A stretch of DNA of 64,000 nucleotides, from contig NZ_JAJUBB010000002.1 of NCBI RefSeq assembly GCF_028683135.1, positions 186,001 through 250,000 of the forward strand. The letters are read 5' to 3'. The number at the start of each line of letters is the position of its first letter. The stretch's first letter is position 1. Positions 1 to 9,234 of the stretch are shown here, piece by piece. Position numbers and translations under genes: made by a program. The stretch comes from Enterovibrio qingdaonensis (GTDB lineage: Bacteria > Pseudomonadota > Gammaproteobacteria > Enterobacterales > Vibrionaceae). The notes below the pieces were generated by a model. That model was given only the letters and a program-made list of their open reading frames with translations. It was not told the origin of the DNA and ran no database searches.

Positions 1-1
1 C

Positions 2-643
2 AACCAGAGTTTGCTCGCGACAGGCTGCTATGAGCAGGAAGATTCGGGCGTCACGCGATTCGGTAAGCAGGTCATCGAAGAGATGAATCGCGTTGGGATG
101 ATCATCGATATGTCTCATAGTGCCGAACGTTCAACGTTAGAAGCGGTCGATCTGTCCTCACGACCAATCTGCATTAGCCATGCAAACCCTACAGTTGCCC
201 ATGGCGCGTTGAGAAACAAGTCTGACGAAGTGATCCGTGCACTCACAGGGCGAGGCGGCTTGCTGGGCTTTAGCTTATATCCTTTCCATTTGCCCAATGG
301 CAGTGACTGCACGTTAGAGGCGTTCTGTCAGATGGTAGCAGATGCGGCGAACGCTTATGGCGCGGAGCATTTAGCCATTGGTAGCGATCTTTGCCAAAAC
401 CAGCCACAACGCGTGTTGGATTGGATGAGAAACGGACGTTGGTCAAAGAGCCTCGATTATGGAGAAGGCTCGGCCTCAAACGCGGGTTGGCCTGCGGCAT
501 TGCCGTGGTTTAGAGATACCCGCGGACTGAAAAACATTTACAAGGGATTGCGCGATATTGGCTTTAGCGACGAAGAAACGGCCGGCATTCTCGGTCGAAA
601 TTGGGGTCGCTTTTTGGACGCAGGCTTAGAGCCGAAGAAATAA
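2..643 (+). CDS. Membrane dipeptidase, peptidase family M19 (5'-truncated)
   Basis: C-terminal part of an M19 (renal dipeptidase-like) zinc peptidase; the reading frame is open from base 2, so the N-terminus lies outside the window. The family hydrolyses dipeptides with a two-zinc TIM-barrel site. Visible family motifs are DMSHSA, ISHANP (a metal-ligand region) and GSDL, with the typical C-terminal GRNWGRF segment. About 213 residues remain of a usual 320-400. It is followed closely by a BCCT carrier and two unknown genes on the same strand, so it may act on an imported or osmolyte-derived amino compound; that link is inference. Family assignment is firm, substrate unknown. Confidence 0.88.
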   Translation, partial: NQSLLATGCYEQEDSGVTRFGKQVIEEMNRVGMIIDMSHSAERSTLEAVDLSSRPICISHANPTVAHGALRNKSDEVIRALTGRGGLLGFSLYPFHLPNGSDCTLEAFCQMVADAANAYGAEHLAIGSDLCQNQPQRVLDWMRNGRWSKSLDYGEGSASNAGWPAALPWFRDTRGLKNIYKGLRDIGFSDEETAGILGRNWGRFLDAGLEPKK

Positions 644-723
644 TTCGCAGTGCGGGAGCAATGCCCGCTTACAAGGAGTAGAGCTGGGGGAGCCCTCAGC
701 TCGCAATGATGTGGAGACAGATA

Positions 724-2295
724 ATGTCTGGAGTACTCGATTCAGAGAAGGCTAACAATGAGCCCAAAGCACAGAGTGCATGGCAAAAGTTAGGCTTAGA
801 TAATCCCGTTTTTTGGTTAAGTGGTGGCTTTCTTACTGCTTTTGTAATCACAGCGTTGGTCAACAATGAACTGCTTTCTAGCATGGTTAACCAAGGTTTT
901 AGTTGGAGTGTGTCGTTCTTTGGCCCTTACTGGCAATTGTTGTTATTGGCGACATTTCTGATTGGTATTGCGTTGGCGTTTAGTCCGGGTACGGGCAAGG
1001 TTCGACTCGGAGCCATGGATAAACCTGAAATGGAAGGGTTTAAATGGCTGGCAATTATTCTCTGTACACTACTGGCAGGTGGTGGCGTGTTTTGGGCCGC
1101 TGCGGAACCTATTGCTCACTTTGTAAACCCACCGCCACTTTACGGTGTGCCGGAAGGGAATATTCAACGCCAGGCGTTTAACGCACTCGCGCAGTCGTTT
1201 ATGCACTGGGGCTTTTTAGCTTGGGCAATTCTGGGTACCTTAACGACCATTGTCTTGATGCACTTGCACTACGATAAAGGGTTGCCGCTTAAACCTCGAA
1301 CACTGCTTTATCCAGTCTTTGGTGACCGCGCAATGACAGGCTGGCTTGGTAACGTGATTGACGCGTGCTGCATCGTTGCGGTCGCGGCCGGTACCATCGG
1401 TCCCATTGGATTTCTTGGTCTTCAAATCAGCTATGCGCTGAACTTGCTCTTTGAATTACCTGATGGCTTTACGACGCAATTTATTATCATCCTTTTTGCC
1501 ATCGCAATTTACACCATTTCTGCGCTCAGTGGCGTTAACCGAGGCATTCAAATCCTTAGCCGTTATAACGTCATTTTGGCTGTCGGCTTGATGATTTACA
1601 TCCTGTTGGTTGGTCCTACAGATTTCATCATCAACGGTTACGTGCAAGGCGTGGGCACCATGGTAGACAACTTCATTCCTATGGCCACATTCCGCGGTGA
1701 TATGGGGTGGTTGAGCTGGTGGACGGTCTTCTTCTGGGGATGGTTCCTGGGTTATGGACCCATGATGGCAATCTTCATCGCGCGCATTTCCCGTGGCAGA
1801 ACGATTCGCCAATTGGTGACAACAATTGCGATTATCGCACCGCTTATCACCTGTTTCTGGTTCACCATTGTAGGCGGATCGGGTCTTGCGTTTGAAATGG
1901 CTGAACCGGGCTCAGTGAGCAAGGCATTTGAAGGGTTTAATCTGCCGGCTTCTTTGTTGGCGATTACACAGCAATTGCCTTTCCCGACGCTGATTTCCAT
2001 CCTGTTCCTGATCCTGACCACGATTTTTATCGTTACTACGGGTGACTCCATGACGTACACCATCAGTGTGGTACTAAGTGGGAGTCTGAATCCGAATGGT
2101 CTGATGCGTACCTTCTGGGGCGTGATGATGGGGACAGTGGCAATCATCCTTATATCCCTAGGCTCTGGCGGCGTGTCTGCGCTCCAGTCCTTCATCGTGA
2201 TAACGGCAGTGCCGGTGTCCTTAATATTACTGCCATCACTGTGGAACGCGCCGAAAATCGCGCTACAGATGGCAAAGGCACAAGGGTTGGATTAA
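724..2295 (+). CDS. BCCT family betaine/carnitine/choline transporter
   Basis: Secondary transporter of the betaine-carnitine-choline family, inner membrane, about 523 residues with some twelve hydrophobic segments. Diagnostic motifs are the GGGVFWAAAEP stretch in the central region and the WGWFLGYGPMMAIFIARISRGRT signature segment. The ATG at 724 is preferred because GGAG lies seven bases upstream; an in-frame ATG at 706 would add six residues but has poor ribosome-binding-site spacing. It is co-oriented with the M19 peptidase upstream and two unknown genes downstream. Sodium- or proton-coupled uptake of a quaternary or methylated amine is known for the family; the actual substrate cannot be read from sequence. 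Confidence 0.93.
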   Translation: MSGVLDSEKANNEPKAQSAWQKLGLDNPVFWLSGGFLTAFVITALVNNELLSSMVNQGFSWSVSFFGPYWQLLLLATFLIGIALAFSPGTGKVRLGAMDKPEMEGFKWLAIILCTLLAGGGVFWAAAEPIAHFVNPPPLYGVPEGNIQRQAFNALAQSFMHWGFLAWAILGTLTTIVLMHLHYDKGLPLKPRTLLYPVFGDRAMTGWLGNVIDACCIVAVAAGTIGPIGFLGLQISYALNLLFELPDGFTTQFIIILFAIAIYTISALSGVNRGIQILSRYNVILAVGLMIYILLVGPTDFIINGYVQGVGTMVDNFIPMATFRGDMGWLSWWTVFFWGWFLGYGPMMAIFIARISRGRTIRQLVTTIAIIAPLITCFWFTIVGGSGLAFEMAEPGSVSKAFEGFNLPASLLAITQQLPFPTLISILFLILTTIFIVTTGDSMTYTISVVLSGSLNPNGLMRTFWGVMMGTVAIILISLGSGGVSALQSFIVITAVPVSLILLPSLWNAPKIALQMAKAQGLD

Positions 2296-2403
2296 GCAAC
2301 ACCTGACTTATTGAAAGACACAATAACGCGACAGCTTAACGAATAGCTGTCGCCAATAATGAAGGAAAGGTTCAAGGGTAGCCTTGTTGTGAAGGTGAGC
2401 GGC

Positions 2404-4092
2404 ATGGAAGTAAATTCAGTAACGGATCAAGCCTTGGAGCTACGCGATCCCGCGATTGTGATGGATCCGTACCGTATCGGTGCGATGCATCAAACACGTA
2501 TCAGTTTTGTCCGCTCGCTCCTGAGAAAAATGTCTGACGAGAAATGGCAAATTGCCATCAAAACGTGGGCCATCGAAGAGAGCGGATTCGGCACTGCAAT
2601 ATATACATTAACCACCCCAACTCAAGTGTACGATTTGGTGGTATTTTCGGATGCGATTAAAGATGAAGAGCGAAATGATCGCGTTATTGCCGAAAAATGG
2701 GATGTCACATTTGCGCTGGTGAATGGGGAAGTCACGGAACAAGAACTCCAGCTTTTGCGCCAGAATGTGCCGTTGCAGGAAGCGGGACGCAATTCGCCGA
2801 AAGTGTTGGTACTTTCTCGTGCAAACAAGAGCGTGCGAGTGTTTGAACATATCGTTGATAGCCTTTCTCAGGGCGATCAACCCGATGTACATGCCATCGC
2901 GAACGTGGGGTATATCCTGCGAACGACGGCCGTATATGGCAATGGTAAGTTTGGCATTGCTGATTTCGAAACGCTGGAAACCAATGTTGACTTCAGCTTG
3001 TCATTTAGCGCGCAGATGTGTGCGGTGTACATACTGCGCCAATTTAGTTTGGACTGGGTGCATTTCCTTGCGAATGCGCGTGGTGGTGAAAAATCGGCAC
3101 GACTATCGCCACAATTGCAACGTTATATTGGCATTGGAAACGCGACGGGATTAGGGATGGCTCCGTACCTTATCCGTCACCCTCGTGTCGTTGATAACTG
3201 GCTTCATCAGCGAGAGTTAGCGTTAGCATCTGTCTCAATGTGTGTGACAGACGATGATGCAAAAGCACGAGTGATTAAGTGGCTGGAGAAGGCGAGAACG
3301 CATTTAGATCAAGTAGTCACGATTGATGAGCATCAACAAGGGCTCAACGCACAAAGTGTGCAGGAGCTTCCTCACCTGATCGCTATTGTTCAGGGCTGCG
3401 GATCTGAAGACGTATGGAAAGTTGTCATTGAGAAGGCACATTCTTACAGTCTTGAAACGCAAGAGGTACTGATTGCTTCGTTGCTAGAAGCTTATCCAGA
3501 CCGCGTTGATGTTTACTCGGATAGCATGAACACGGATGAGTCAGTTGCGCTAACACCAGGTGTGAGTGTCGCAGACATGTTGTCGCTTCTTGAATCACGT
3601 TATCGCTGGGCATTAGACATCGATTTCCAAGATGCCAATTGTCAGTATTGGTTTTGGTACCGTTCTGTCGACAAAGAAGAACCACGTATGGGGGTTAGAG
3701 GGACAGAGCCAGGAGAACATCATGAACTGCCTCTGGATATTGGTCGTCAGGTGTCACGCTTTTATACGGTGTTGAACCAGGCGGACAATGCGGGCTCGTT
3801 GGCACAGTTTCTTCTCAAGCACCCTGAGTATCGCCTAATTGCGCGCCGAGTTTGGACGTTAGGCAATTGCCCTATGGGTGACATTCAAATCAATGTGCTT
3901 GATAAACATGTTCTCCCCATGCATCTGCTCCGCTGCAAGCTCGCCATGTTCGGTGCGACTAAGTTTGATCCGCGTTCAGACCGCTGGGTTCGTGTCACCC
4001 TGTTTCAGGGGGCTCCGTTAGCGTCAGATACGTCGAATGGTGTCGCGACTGATGACTGGTTGTTTCCGCTGTTACCAGTCGAGGAGGCATGA
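2404..4092 (+). CDS. Conserved protein of unknown function, first of an overlapping pair
   Basis: Large soluble protein of about 562 residues with no signal peptide or membrane segment and no motif I recognise. The ATG at 2404 has GAAGGTGAG just upstream; an in-frame ATG at 2359 is a possible alternative. Its stop overlaps the next gene's start by four bases (ATGA), so the two are translationally coupled and probably work together. The position behind an M19 peptidase and BCCT carrier suggests a cytoplasmic role in handling the transported compound, but this is context only. Confidence 0.8.
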   Translation: MEVNSVTDQALELRDPAIVMDPYRIGAMHQTRISFVRSLLRKMSDEKWQIAIKTWAIEESGFGTAIYTLTTPTQVYDLVVFSDAIKDEERNDRVIAEKWDVTFALVNGEVTEQELQLLRQNVPLQEAGRNSPKVLVLSRANKSVRVFEHIVDSLSQGDQPDVHAIANVGYILRTTAVYGNGKFGIADFETLETNVDFSLSFSAQMCAVYILRQFSLDWVHFLANARGGEKSARLSPQLQRYIGIGNATGLGMAPYLIRHPRVVDNWLHQRELALASVSMCVTDDDAKARVIKWLEKARTHLDQVVTIDEHQQGLNAQSVQELPHLIAIVQGCGSEDVWKVVIEKAHSYSLETQEVLIASLLEAYPDRVDVYSDSMNTDESVALTPGVSVADMLSLLESRYRWALDIDFQDANCQYWFWYRSVDKEEPRMGVRGTEPGEHHELPLDIGRQVSRFYTVLNQADNAGSLAQFLLKHPEYRLIARRVWTLGNCPMGDIQINVLDKHVLPMHLLRCKLAMFGATKFDPRSDRWVRVTLFQGAPLASDTSNGVATDDWLFPLLPVEEA

Positions 4093-4805
4093 GTCAGATG
4101 TATGTATCTCATAATGAACTCGTCACCTTGAGCGCGAAAGCGTTCGACAGTATGCAACGTCGCTGTGGTGAGTCAGATGCCATAGCGAATATGGTCGTCG
4201 ATTTGGAAATGGCAGGGCTTTATGGCGTGACAAGTTTTGTGTCGGCTCTTCAGTTTCTTGATGGTGACCCTGAGGCGGATACACCAGATATTGAACTTGA
4301 TGATGACGGCGTTGTGGCCAACTTATACGGAGCAAGCTTGCTGTGTCACTTCCCCGCGTTGTTGGATGTAGCGGTCGAACAACTAATGCAGTCGCCGTCA
4401 GCGACCTTGGTCATTCACCAATGTAAAAACCGTTTATTTGCCTTTGGAGAGTTAAACAAATTAGCGGGTAAGGGCATCTCTGTGCGAATGCGTTGGAGCA
4501 ATGGTCGTGCGCCTGTTGGTATTGAATATATCCATAATGCAGGGAACCGTTATCCAGACATTTATTTCGGCATGAATCGCGGAGTTGATATTCAAGACGT
4601 GCACATTGAACTTAGCTTACAGCCTTTTGAGGTTTCTTCAGAGAAGGTGCCTGACATTTCTTCTGAAATGCAAGCGGCCGCGGTTAAGCGAGCATGGGAA
4701 AATGGCATTGAAGTCGACGATGCGCATTGGCAACTTCTTAAAGACTATGCATCTCGGTTATTGGTTGAAAACAGTGAACTGTCGGTGCGTGGTGCTGGAG
4801 AGTAA
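4089..4805 (+). CDS. Conserved protein, possibly DUF3726 family
   Basis: Protein of 238 residues starting inside the end of the preceding gene (ATGA overlap). It is acidic, soluble and without signal peptide. The pattern (SHNELVTLSAKAF near the start, VVDLEMAGLYG around residues 36-46) recalls the DUF3726 family, which I remember only loosely, so the family name is tentative. It closes the M19-BCCT-unknown cluster and is followed by a strong bidirectional terminator. Function unknown; coupling with its neighbour argues for a two-subunit product. Confidence 0.75.
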   Translation: MSQMYVSHNELVTLSAKAFDSMQRRCGESDAIANMVVDLEMAGLYGVTSFVSALQFLDGDPEADTPDIELDDDGVVANLYGASLLCHFPALLDVAVEQLMQSPSATLVIHQCKNRLFAFGELNKLAGKGISVRMRWSNGRAPVGIEYIHNAGNRYPDIYFGMNRGVDIQDVHIELSLQPFEVSSEKVPDISSEMQAAAVKRAWENGIEVDDAHWQLLKDYASRLLVENSELSVRGAGE

Positions 4806-4832
4806 GAAAGCAGATAAGCCACTTAAGAAGAA

Positions 4833-4857
4833 AAGCCCTGAATATTCAGGGCTTTTT
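4833..4857. terminator. Bidirectional rho-independent terminator
   Basis: Perfect inverted repeat AAGCCCTGAA/TTCAGGGCTT with flanking A and T runs, lying between convergent genes (unknown gene ending at 4805 and efpL-like gene ending at 4862). Confidence 0.85.
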
Positions 4858-4861
4858 AGCA

Positions 4862-5437
4862 TTACTTCGCGTCTACGCGGTTCATGAACTTTTGTTCAGC
4901 CGTGTTAACACGAATCTTGTCGCCAGGGGCAACGTATTCTGGCACCTGAACAACCAGACCAGTGGTCAGTGTTGCTGGTTTGGTGCGCGCACTTGCTGAT
5001 GCACCTTTGATTGATGGAGATGTTTCAACGATCTCTAAATCAACCGCAGAAGGCAGTTCGATGGCAACAGGCTTACCGCTAACGGCCAGAACTTGAATAC
5101 CTTTGGTGTCTTCGGTGATGAACAGCAGCTCTTCAGCGATGTCTTCTTTGTTGAAGTGGTACGGGGTGTAGTCTTCACAATCCATGAAGATGTACTCGTT
5201 ACCATCGATGTAAGAGAAATCCGCCGCGTGACGGCTGAAGTCAGCCAGAGTCAGCATGTCGTCTGATTTAAAGCTCTCATCGTGCTTCGCACCTGTCGCT
5301 ACATCGTACAGACGCATTCTAAACAAGCTGTTACCCGCGCGACCGCTTGGCGTCAGCTTGGAAATGTCTTTCACTGCCAGAATTTTGCCGTTGTGTTCAA
5401 TCACGGCGTTCTTTTTAATATCACTTGCCTTTGGCAT
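4862..5437 (-). CDS. yeiP: Elongation factor P-like protein EfpL (YeiP)
   Basis: EF-P paralogue of 191 residues with the three-beta-barrel layout, KOW-like N-terminus ([12 protein letters not shown]) and OB-type C-terminal half. EF-P family members relieve ribosome stalling at proline-rich motifs. The tip loop reads [14 protein letters not shown], with Arg33 where canonical EF-P carries the modified Lys; this arginine and the extended loop mark the EfpL/YeiP subgroup. The frame continues upstream to 5659, but the ATG at 5437 gives the family-typical N-terminus [10 protein letters not shown] and has GGAA upstream. Monocistronic, divergent from the cysteine hydrolase. Confidence 0.93.
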   Translation of the reverse strand: MPKASDIKKNAVIEHNGKILAVKDISKLTPSGRAGNSLFRMRLYDVATGAKHDESFKSDDMLTLADFSRHAADFSYIDGNEYIFMDCEDYTPYHFNKEDIAEELLFITEDTKGIQVLAVSGKPVAIELPSAVDLEIVETSPSIKGASASARTKPATLTTGLVVQVPEYVAPGDKIRVNTAEQKFMNRVDAK

Positions 5438-5618
5438 GGTCACTATTCCAGTTGAATAACTGGTGCGAAAAATATCATGAATTGGGATTTTGGCAAGATA
5501 GGAGCGGCAGAGATTCTCGATTTCAAGAGATGTCGCATACGCTGAATTGACCTTGATTGGGGCTTTGTACACTACCTTCTGGCATATACTGTACGAAAGT
5601 GAAAAAGAAGGAGGCTGT

Positions 5619-6182
5619 ATGAAGACTGCCTTAGTTGTTGTCGACTTCATCAACGACATTGTCCATCCTGATGGAAAGATACCTTCCTGCGCGGAGCAGG
5701 TGGCTGAAAATCAGGTCATTGTTAAGGCTAATCAGGCCATTGCTTGGGCGCGGAAACTTGAGCATCTGATTGTGTTTGTCAAAGTGGGGTTTTCAGCCAA
5801 CTATCATGACCAACCCAAGCAATCCCCGGTCTTCGGACAAGCTGACAAGATAGGTGCTCTAAGTTTAGGGGCATGGGGAACGGAGTTTCACGAATCGCTA
5901 AATATTGAGCCTGAAGACCTCGTCATTGTTAAACCCCGAGTCAATCCGTTTTATTGCACGCCGCTTGATGCAGTCTTGCGAGCCAACCAAATCAACAACC
6001 TCTACCTGTGCGGAGTGAGCACGTCTTGGGCGATCCAAAGTGCAGTGCGTGATGCGCATGATCGAGACTACACCGTTCATGTGATTTCTGACGCATGTGC
6101 CGCACATACTGAAGAGGAACACGCTCAGTCTTTAGCCATGTTAGAAAGAATTGCGACCATAACCCCCAGTCGGTTGCTTTGA
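5619..6182 (+). CDS. Isochorismatase-like cysteine hydrolase
   Basis: Cytoplasmic hydrolase of 187 residues in the isochorismatase/nicotinamidase superfamily. The triad is visible: Asp9 in VVVDFIND, Lys105 in VIVKPRVN, Cys131 in [10 protein letters not shown]. The ATG at 5619 has AAGGAGG six bases upstream, which decides against the longer frame from 5547. Members hydrolyse isochorismate, nicotinamide, N-carbamoyl compounds or related amides; nothing here fixes the substrate. It is divergent from efpL and upstream of the NUDIX gene by about 60 bp, so co-transcription with that gene is possible. Confidence 0.9.
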   Translation: MKTALVVVDFINDIVHPDGKIPSCAEQVAENQVIVKANQAIAWARKLEHLIVFVKVGFSANYHDQPKQSPVFGQADKIGALSLGAWGTEFHESLNIEPEDLVIVKPRVNPFYCTPLDAVLRANQINNLYLCGVSTSWAIQSAVRDAHDRDYTVHVISDACAAHTEEEHAQSLAMLERIATITPSRLL

Positions 6183-6245
6183 CTCCTGACATTCAAAAAA
6201 ATGTGATGTAAGTTAACGAGATAGGGTAATGAGTGAAGATTTAAA

Positions 6246-6779
6246 ATGATCAAAACATTGAGTTCTAAGATTGTATACAAGAACAATTGGATGTCAGTCA
6301 GGGAAGACGAAATCGAGAGACCAAGCGGCGCAGTGGGGATTTATGGTGTTGTCGATAAGCCAGATTGTGCAGTCATTATTGCCGTTGATGAAGGGAAAAT
6401 TCATTTAGTGCAACAATATCGATACACAGTTCAACAGCGTTGTTGGGAGTTACCTCAAGGTGCGTGGGAATCGAATCCTGATGCGGATCATCTTGAATTG
6501 GCGAAAGGTGAGCTCAGGGAAGAGACAGGGCTAGATGCGGGTTTGATGACCTATTTAGGTAAGCAGTACATTGCGTACGGCTTTTTGAATCAAACATGCC
6601 ATATTTATTTGGCCGGCCAACTTTCTTACATTGGGAATTGTTTAGATCTAGAAGAAGAAGATTTAATTACGCAGTCTTTTGAACTTTCAATGTTTGAGCA
6701 AATGATAATAAATGGTGAAATTAAAGATAACGTGACAATCGCCGCATATGGATTAGCTAAATTGAAAAACGTTGTTTAA
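6246..6779 (+). CDS. NUDIX hydrolase, ADP-ribose pyrophosphatase-like
   Basis: NUDIX enzyme of 177 residues, likely cleaving a nucleoside diphosphate linked to another moiety. The Nudix box region runs from QGAWE to GELREETGL (about residues 70-98) and retains the EExGU metal-binding part, but the Arg usually preceding the first Glu of RExxEE is Gly here. The preceding VQQYRY and WELPQGAWE segments are typical of ADP-ribose/GDP-mannose pyrophosphatase relatives. Catalysis is likely but unproven because of the Arg-to-Gly change. Confidence 0.88.
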   Translation: MIKTLSSKIVYKNNWMSVREDEIERPSGAVGIYGVVDKPDCAVIIAVDEGKIHLVQQYRYTVQQRCWELPQGAWESNPDADHLELAKGELREETGLDAGLMTYLGKQYIAYGFLNQTCHIYLAGQLSYIGNCLDLEEEDLITQSFELSMFEQMIINGEIKDNVTIAAYGLAKLKNVV

Positions 6780-7071
6780 TTTACTTGGTGAAATATGTGA
6801 CGGTTAGTTGACTGTTTCTCTTACTTTTCAACAAACTTCTAGTCGGTTTCTTGGCGCAGCGTGAATTAATTCCCATTGAACTGTAAAATTTTATAATTTG
6901 ATTGGTAAGGCTATATTTTTTTGGACAATAACTCCCTTATAATCTCGCCAATATCTGGTGCGAAATAATAAGAAGCAGCTCCATAAACTTTCGGTACGCC
7001 AGAGAGAGATTTCCTTTGAAAAATGGAAATCTTAACAAATAAATTCTAATAATATGCTCTCGGAAGTACCT
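6780..7071. other. Leader region of the TonB/YfiR/YfiN-like operon
   Basis: AT-rich intergenic stretch of about 290 bp. It holds a good -10 match TATAAT at 6938-6943 without an obvious -35 at ideal spacing, and an 8-bp stem (AGATTTCC 7007-7014 with GGAAATCT 7025-7032) in the presumed 5' UTR. I looked for a GEMM c-di-GMP riboswitch core and did not find one. Confidence 0.4.
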
Positions 7072-9228
7072 ATGTTTAGAGCCCGTCTAGCAACAACGGC
7101 TGTCAGTCTATTACTGCCGATTCCACTCACTGTCTTCGCGCAGACCGATCTCAGTGAATTACTGGATATGCCTTTAGAAGCACTGTCCGATACAAAAGTT
7201 GTGTCCGCGACGAAAACAGCTCTCAGCCTTACTGATATTCCTGCTGCAACCTATGTCATCACGTCGAAAGAAATTAAGCGTTCAGGCGTACGTTCTGTTG
7301 CTGATGCACTGACATTGGCTCCAGGTCTGCATGTGGCGAAATTCTCTAACTATGATTGGGGCATTTCCGCTCGAACCACCAACGAAACCATGAGCAACTC
7401 AATGTTGGTAATGGTTGATGGACGCAGTGTTTTCAACCCTATGTTTTCCGGCGTCGATTGGGATCTTATCCCTGTAAGCTTGGAGAACATTGACCACATT
7501 GAAGTGGTATTGGGGCCAGTCGGTACGATTTGGGGAGGAAATGCGGTTCATGCGGTGATCAACATTATTACCTTGGACGCAGAAGAAGCCCCCAAAAAAC
7601 ATGTGTCTGCGGCGTTAGGAAACTATCACTATCAGGAATATCAGGTTCATCACGCTGGAGAGGTGAGCGATAACCTCTTTATGAGTGGTTATGCCGAGTT
7701 TGTCCAGCACATGCCGTGGACAAGCGATCAGGAGATTGTTCAACCTCATCAAGATTTTCGTGTTTATACCGAGCGTTTTGGTTTGCGGGGGGACTATCAG
7801 AACCTCGATAAAACGATTTCTTTCCAGCTAGGCGGTATCCGCTCACGTGAAGATTATCAATGGGGGCAATATCAACCGCACTTTCTTAATCCCGGTCAAG
7901 ACGGTGAGGATTTCATTGCGTACCGCACGGAAATGTTAGCGCAAGAGTACTTTGGCGGGTTGAAGTTCCTGCAAGATCTTGGTGACGACAGGCAGTGGGA
8001 ACAGCAGTTTTGGATTACCCACAGTAGTAGTGATGGCTCTGACCGCAACGCCTATTTCACACGCTACGATTCTGAAACCAGCTATCAAGATGCCAACGTA
8101 TTCGGGGGTCATCTAACGGTAGGTTTAAGCTATCGCTATATCGATGAGAACTTCCGTCCATATAGCGAAGAGGAATACTATTCATCGCCTTATGTGCGCG
8201 TAGCAGATCAGTCTAGTTTTGATAATCAGAGCGTTGCCGCTTACTTTAACTACTTGTATCCAATAACGGATACGCTGCAGCTAATGGTGGGTAGCCGTTG
8301 GCAGTACTTCAATTTAACCCACGACACGTTTGCACAGCCACAAGTGCGTTTGATGCAATCACTGACAGATAACCAACGTGTTTGGGCAGGTTGGGGTAGA
8401 GCACTGGTTACGCCAGCACAAGAGGGGCGTACGACAGACTTCCATGACAATTTGTACTTAAGCGACGTTACTTTTTGCTATACAGCGAATCCAACATCCT
8501 GTTTTCAGGCAGACTATTTGCGCGTCATTGAATATCAGGGAAGTGAGGACATTGAGGTTCCAACTGTCGACACGTTTGAGCTTGGATATAGGTTTTGGAC
8601 CGACAATCGCTTCCAGCTAGATATGAACCTTTTCTACAGCGAAGAAAAAAATATTCCTGCATGGGCAAGGGAAAGTGCAACTCAAACCCCGATTTCGGGT
8701 AACTCGTCACCCGGAACAATTGGGACAATCGTGGAAGTGCACAAGTTCCGCCAAATCGATCCATTAAGTGCGATTACATATGGGGGAGAGCTCAATTTAA
8801 AATGGTTACCGTCAGAAAACTTGCAGATCAACGCAAATTATAGCTACAAACGAATTTCAGCGGATTGTCACGGTACGATTTGTTCAAAGTCGGATACACC
8901 AATGCGTTCTTATGAAAACGAACCGCAGCATTTTGCTAGTGCACAAATTATGTGGGATGTGACAGACCGTTTATGGTTGAGCAGTGTGTTCCATTATGCT
9001 TCAGGCAGTGAGCCAGATGAAGCTCTTCAAGATGTTGATTACTACGCTTGGCCAGAAGTGATTACTTGGGATTTGTTAATGGGAATTCAACCTTTGTATA
9101 AAGGTATAGAAATGACGTTTACGGTCGAAAACCTGTTTAATGACCAAATCAACGAGTTTCCTGAATCATATAGTGCGTTCGATAATGGCACGCAATATTG
9201 GTTGGAAGTCGATTGGTATTTACCCTGA
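7072..9228 (+). CDS. TonB-dependent outer-membrane receptor
   Basis: Receptor of 718 residues with signal peptide (hydrophobic run ending VFA-Q near residue 24), plug domain (about 45-160, including VMVDGRSVFNP and the IEVVLGPVGTIWGGNAVHAVINI signature) and a beta-barrel ending in the aromatic-rich WLEVDWYLP strand. The ATG at 7072 has GGAAG at good spacing; an in-frame ATG lies at 7054. It heads a tight operon with a YfiR-like periplasmic protein (6 bp downstream) and a YfiN-like cyclase. In such a context the receptor may sense or import a ligand whose presence is relayed to c-di-GMP synthesis; that role is inferred. Ligand unknown. Confidence 0.93.
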   Translation: MFRARLATTAVSLLLPIPLTVFAQTDLSELLDMPLEALSDTKVVSATKTALSLTDIPAATYVITSKEIKRSGVRSVADALTLAPGLHVAKFSNYDWGISARTTNETMSNSMLVMVDGRSVFNPMFSGVDWDLIPVSLENIDHIEVVLGPVGTIWGGNAVHAVINIITLDAEEAPKKHVSAALGNYHYQEYQVHHAGEVSDNLFMSGYAEFVQHMPWTSDQEIVQPHQDFRVYTERFGLRGDYQNLDKTISFQLGGIRSREDYQWGQYQPHFLNPGQDGEDFIAYRTEMLAQEYFGGLKFLQDLGDDRQWEQQFWITHSSSDGSDRNAYFTRYDSETSYQDANVFGGHLTVGLSYRYIDENFRPYSEEEYYSSPYVRVADQSSFDNQSVAAYFNYLYPITDTLQLMVGSRWQYFNLTHDTFAQPQVRLMQSLTDNQRVWAGWGRALVTPAQEGRTTDFHDNLYLSDVTFCYTANPTSCFQADYLRVIEYQGSEDIEVPTVDTFELGYRFWTDNRFQLDMNLFYSEEKNIPAWARESATQTPISGNSSPGTIGTIVEVHKFRQIDPLSAITYGGELNLKWLPSENLQINANYSYKRISADCHGTICSKSDTPMRSYENEPQHFASAQIMWDVTDRLWLSSVFHYASGSEPDEALQDVDYYAWPEVITWDLLMGIQPLYKGIEMTFTVENLFNDQINEFPESYSAFDNGTQYWLEVDWYLP

Positions 9229-9234
9229 GGAAAC

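Noticed and set aside
1752-2195. 147-codon minus-strand frame within the BCCT gene
   Set aside because: Antisense shadow of a strong coding region with no features of its own.
4862-5659. 265-residue version of the EfpL-like protein
   Set aside because: The extra 74 N-terminal residues are unlike EF-P proteins and the ATG at 5437 has a suitable ribosome-binding site.
6780-7071. c-di-GMP (GEMM) riboswitch before the TonB/cyclase operon
   Set aside because: The conserved GEMM core and tetraloop-receptor pieces are absent; only a simple stem is present.
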